Shown in pieces: positions 6,211-8,696 of a DNA stretch of 8,696 nt. The position numbers and the translations under genes are program-made. The DNA comes from Pseudolysobacter sp. (GTDB lineage: Bacteria; Pseudomonadota; Gammaproteobacteria; Xanthomonadales; Rhodanobacteraceae): contig JANXUW010000540.1 in the NCBI GenBank assembly GCA_025351985.1, forward strand, positions 1 through 8,696. The letters are read 5' to 3'. The notes beneath the pieces are model-generated. The model did not search any database and had not been told where the DNA came from. It saw only the letters and a list, made by a program, of their open reading frames with translations. The number at the start of each line of letters is the position of its first letter. Position 1 is the first letter of the stretch.

Positions 6211-6217
6211 AGGAAGG
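6211..6217 (+). promoter_or_regulatory. Shine-Dalgarno that sets the gcvR start
   Basis: AGGAAGG ends 5 nt before the TTG at 6223-6225. No comparable ribosome binding site stands before the in-frame ATG codons at 6142, 6160 or 6169, so this site decides the start. Confidence 0.65.
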
Positions 6218-6222
6218 CCGTT

Positions 6223-6786
6223 TTGACCGATACCACCGCGCCACGCCCCACCGCAAACGAAAATCACCTGCTGATCAACGCGTTTGCCGCGCAAAGCCAT
6301 TCGCCGCTGGTGACCTTGAGCAAACGGATTGCCGACTGTGGTTGCAATGTCGTCGAGGCGCGCGTGGCGACGCTTGGCCGCGATGTTTCCGTGCTCGTGC
6401 TCGCGATCGGCTCTTGGGATGCGATCGCCAAGCTCGAATCCGCACTAGCGCGCTACGAACGTGAAGAACAATTGCGCCTGCTGTATTTCCGTACCAGTCA
6501 GAAGCAGCTGCAGACCAATCTGTTGCCCTATGTGGTCGAGGTGATCGCCGCGGACAAAGCGGGAATTCTTTATCAGATTGCCGAGTTTTTCCTGCACCAC
6601 GGCATCACCATCGAGCAATTGCAATCCACCCGATACCGCGCGATGCAGACCGGCGCAGACATGTTTTCGGCACAGATCACCATCGGTATACCTTCCACGA
6701 CACATATCGCCGCACTGCGCGACGATTTTCTTGAATTCTGCGATGGACTCAATCTTGATGCCATCATGGATCCGATGAAATTCTGA
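6223..6786 (+). CDS. gcvR: Glycine cleavage system transcriptional repressor, two ACT domains
   Basis: GcvR in E. coli binds the activator GcvA and blocks expression of the glycine cleavage operon when glycine is low. The protein is 187 residues from the TTG start, close to the E. coli length. It has two ACT domains in tandem: about 15-85 (HLLINAFAAQSHSPLVTLSKRIADCGCNV) and about 102-180 (YVVEVIAADKAGILYQIAEFFLHHGITIEQL), the second with the typical ACT turn before the first helix. There is no DNA-binding domain, as expected for this family. The frame is open back to a TTG at 6127, but those 32 residues do not resemble the family and precede the strong ribosome binding site. It is divergent from dapA and 29 nt before bcp, as in E. 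coli. No gcv genes are visible here, so the regulatory target is inferred from the family. Confidence 0.9.
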   Translation: MTDTTAPRPTANENHLLINAFAAQSHSPLVTLSKRIADCGCNVVEARVATLGRDVSVLVLAIGSWDAIAKLESALARYEREEQLRLLYFRTSQKQLQTNLLPYVVEVIAADKAGILYQIAEFFLHHGITIEQLQSTRYRAMQTGADMFSAQITIGIPSTTHIAALRDDFLEFCDGLNLDAIMDPMKF

Positions 6787-6815
6787 TGCTTCGACTTTAG
6801 AGACTGTCTCGAACG

Positions 6816-7283
6816 ATGCTGAAAATCGGCGACAAGATTCCGAACCTCACCGGCGCCATCGCTAGCGACGTCGTGATTCGACTACACGATCTGCATGGCA
6901 AATTTGTCATCGTCTATTTTTATCCGAAAGACAACACCACCGGCTGCACACGTGAAGCACAAGACTTTGCGAGCCTGTATGCCGCGTTCACCGATCGCCA
7001 TGCGGTTGTGTTGGGCGTATCGCGCGATTCGATCAAGGCGCACGTCAATTTCAGCGCCAAATTTGCGCTGCCTTTCCGGCTGATTTCCGACGGTGACGAA
7101 ACGTGGTGTCGCGCCTTCAATGTGATTCACGAAAAGCAATTGTACGGTCGACATTATCTGGGCATCGTGCGCAGCACATTCCTGATCGATCCCAATGGGA
7201 AGCTCAATCACGAGTGGCGCAATGTCAAAGTAAGCGGGCATGCTCAGGCCGTGCTCGACATGCTGGATATCCAACGCAGGTGA
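6816..7283 (+). CDS. bcp: Peroxiredoxin, BCP/PrxQ family
   Basis: BCP reduces hydrogen peroxide and organic hydroperoxides through a peroxidatic cysteine and is usually recycled by thioredoxin. The 155-residue length is normal. The active site is YPKDNTTGCTREAQDF (36-51), with peroxidatic Cys44 and the supporting Thr41 of the peroxiredoxin Thr-x-x-Cys motif. GVSRDS (67-72) and GIVRSTFLID near the C-terminal third are also typical. The position five residues after Cys44, a cysteine in E. coli BCP, is Gln49. The helix position that carries the resolving cysteine in Xanthomonas/Xylella PrxQ appears to be Ser80 (NFSAKF). The only other cysteine is Cys98. It may be a one-cysteine enzyme or may use Cys98. 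The start ATG gives the family-typical MLKIGDKIPNL. It follows gcvR by 29 nt and is probably co-transcribed with it. Confidence 0.95.
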   Translation: MLKIGDKIPNLTGAIASDVVIRLHDLHGKFVIVYFYPKDNTTGCTREAQDFASLYAAFTDRHAVVLGVSRDSIKAHVNFSAKFALPFRLISDGDETWCRAFNVIHEKQLYGRHYLGIVRSTFLIDPNGKLNHEWRNVKVSGHAQAVLDMLDIQRR

Positions 7284-7367
7284 CTTGCCAACAGGTTTTG
7301 CGAGCAAGACAGAACGATTTCGTAAAACGCATTTCGACTTTTCCAGCAACCGCAGAGTGAGCAGCGC

Positions 7368-8696
7368 ATGACACGTGGAAAACGCATTTACGTACTCGAC
7401 ACGAACGTGCTGATGCACGATCCGACCGCGTTGTTTCGATTCGAGGAACACGACGTATTTATTCCGATGACCGTGCTGGAAGAACTCGATGCGGCCAAGA
7501 AAGGTGCATCTGAAGTTTCACGCAATGCGCGTCAGGTCAGTCGTTTTCTGAATGAGCTGATCGTGCACGGTGGCGCAGATGGCATCAACCAAGGCATTGA
7601 CCTGATCATGCCGCAAGGTCTGCAGCTCAAACGTGCGGATCAGATCGGCAAGTTGTATTTCCAAACCCGCACCGCCGAAGCCCCGGCGATCCACGGCAAG
7701 AAGGTGGGCCTCCCCGACAACCAGATTCTGGCCAGCGTTTTGAGTCTGCGCGAGCAAAATGCCAAATCCCCTGTCGTACTCGTTTCCAAAGACATCAACC
7801 TGCGCATCAAGGCGTCGATCTACGGCATTCCCGCCGAGGATTACGAGAATGATCGCGCGCTGGACGATTTTAATCTTTTGTATTCAGGGCATAACGAATT
7901 GCCCGAAGATTTCTGGTCGGGACATGAAGAAGTGCGTTCCTGGTCGGAACGTGGCCATGCATTCTACGAACTGAAAGTACGCGAGGACGAGGATTGGCAT
8001 CCGCACCAGTTTCTGTATCTGCCAGGTGAAAATCAGCTGGAACTGCGTGTTGCAAAACTGCGCGGCGGTATGGCGACCCTGCAGATCGTCGAGGATTATT
8101 CGAAAGGCTCGCACACCGTATGGGGCGTCGGCGCGCGCAACCGTGAGCAGAATTTTGCATTGAATGCGCTGATGGATCCCGAGGTGGATTTTGTCACCCT
8201 GCTCGGCACGGCTGGTACCGGCAAAACCTTGCTCGCGCTCGCGGCAGGCCTCGCACAGACGATGGATCAGCAACGCTACCGCGAAATCATCATGACCCGT
8301 GCCACGGTTTCTGTCGGTGACGACATCGGCTTCCTGCCCGGTACGGAGGAAGAAAAAATGACGCCGTGGATGGGCGCGCTGACCGACAACCTCGAAGTGC
8401 TGGCCACACCGACTGAAGGCGGCGCATGGGGGCGTGCGGCGACCAACGATTTGCTGGCGTCACGCATCAAGATCCGCTCGCTGAATTTCATGCGTGGCCG
8501 AACCTTCCTGAATCGTTATGTGATCATCGACGAGGCGCAAAACCTCACGCCAAAGCAGATGAAAACCCTACTGACACGTGCCGGGCCAGGCACCAAGATG
8601 ATTTGCCTTGGCAACGTCGAGCAGATCGATACGCCGTATCTGACGGAAACCACGTCAGGGCTGACTTATGCCGTCGACCGTTTCAAGGTGTGGCAG
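7368..8696 (+). CDS. phoH2: PIN-PhoH (PhoH2-type) RNase/ATPase, 3' end outside window
   Basis: The visible 443 residues join an N-terminal PIN nuclease domain (about 5-150) to a PhoH ATPase domain (from about 255). PIN acidic residues are D11 (YVLDTNVLMHD), E38 or E39 (VLEELD), D117 (GLPDNQ) and D142 (VSKDINLR). The PhoH part has Walker A GTAGTGKT (280-287), the family motif VGDDIGFLPGTEEEK, Walker B YVIIDEAQN (384-392) and GNVEQIDTPYL. The family normally ends about 20-30 residues further on. Mycobacterial PhoH2 proteins have been shown to couple RNA unwinding and RNA cleavage; the role here is inferred from that. All active-site residues visible are intact. The ATG is 84 nt after bcp, with a weak ribosome binding site (GAGTGAG) and no clear terminator in the gap. 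No antitoxin-sized gene lies upstream. Confidence 0.93.
   Translation, partial: MTRGKRIYVLDTNVLMHDPTALFRFEEHDVFIPMTVLEELDAAKKGASEVSRNARQVSRFLNELIVHGGADGINQGIDLIMPQGLQLKRADQIGKLYFQTRTAEAPAIHGKKVGLPDNQILASVLSLREQNAKSPVVLVSKDINLRIKASIYGIPAEDYENDRALDDFNLLYSGHNELPEDFWSGHEEVRSWSERGHAFYELKVREDEDWHPHQFLYLPGENQLELRVAKLRGGMATLQIVEDYSKGSHTVWGVGARNREQNFALNALMDPEVDFVTLLGTAGTGKTLLALAAGLAQTMDQQRYREIIMTRATVSVGDDIGFLPGTEEEKMTPWMGALTDNLEVLATPTEGGAWGRAATNDLLASRIKIRSLNFMRGRTFLNRYVIIDEAQNLTPKQMKTLLTRAGPGTKMICLGNVEQIDTPYLTETTSGLTYAVDRFKVWQ

Noticed and set aside
6127..6222. 32-codon N-terminal extension of gcvR
   Set aside because: It has no ribosome binding site, crosses the likely promoter, and its residues do not fit GcvR. 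AGGAAGG points to the TTG at 6223.
7368..8696. PIN-PhoH as a toxin-antitoxin module
   Set aside because: The 84-nt gap upstream has no antitoxin-sized frame, and the gene sits downstream of metabolic genes in a housekeeping setting.

Overview
The window is ordinary chromosomal housekeeping DNA from a gammaproteobacterium. The likely placement is the Xanthomonadales (Xanthomonas/Rhodanobacter-type relatives). This rests on moderately high GC, on the gene order pcnB-folK-panB-panC on one strand, and on the block bamC-dapA / gcvR-bcp, which has the same order as in E. coli. Genus cannot be decided from this sequence. I see no transposase, integrase, CRISPR array, phage gene or toxin-antitoxin pair.

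Left arm (1-3746, minus strand): four genes read leftwards, pcnB (poly(A) polymerase I), folK (folate synthesis), panB and panC (pantothenate synthesis). The gaps are 13, 99 and 10 nt, so pcnB-folK and panB-panC are each tightly coupled. PanC runs off the left edge. The pcnB start is a GTG behind a strong Shine-Dalgarno sequence, and a perfect 9-bp inverted repeat encloses both.

Centre (3747-4554): a divergent control region with several dyads lies between pcnB and a tRNA-Glu(CUC) gene. The tRNA is followed after 45 nt by fdxA, a seven-iron ferredoxin. A 195-nt gap with hairpins then separates fdxA from the convergent bamC.

Right arm (4555-8696): dapA (lysine/diaminopimelate synthesis) and bamC (a short outer-membrane assembly lipoprotein) read leftwards. 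gcvR (two ACT domains), bcp (peroxiredoxin) and a PIN-PhoH ATPase read rightwards from a shared 133-nt intergenic region. The PIN-PhoH gene runs off the right edge with 443 codons visible.

The window holds no clearly new multi-gene system. The observations most worth following are the hairpin that could mask the pcnB ribosome binding site, the palindrome upstream of it, the peroxiredoxin without an obvious resolving cysteine, and the single-domain-sized BamC. Four genes (pcnB, bamC, dapA, gcvR) appear to start at GTG or TTG.
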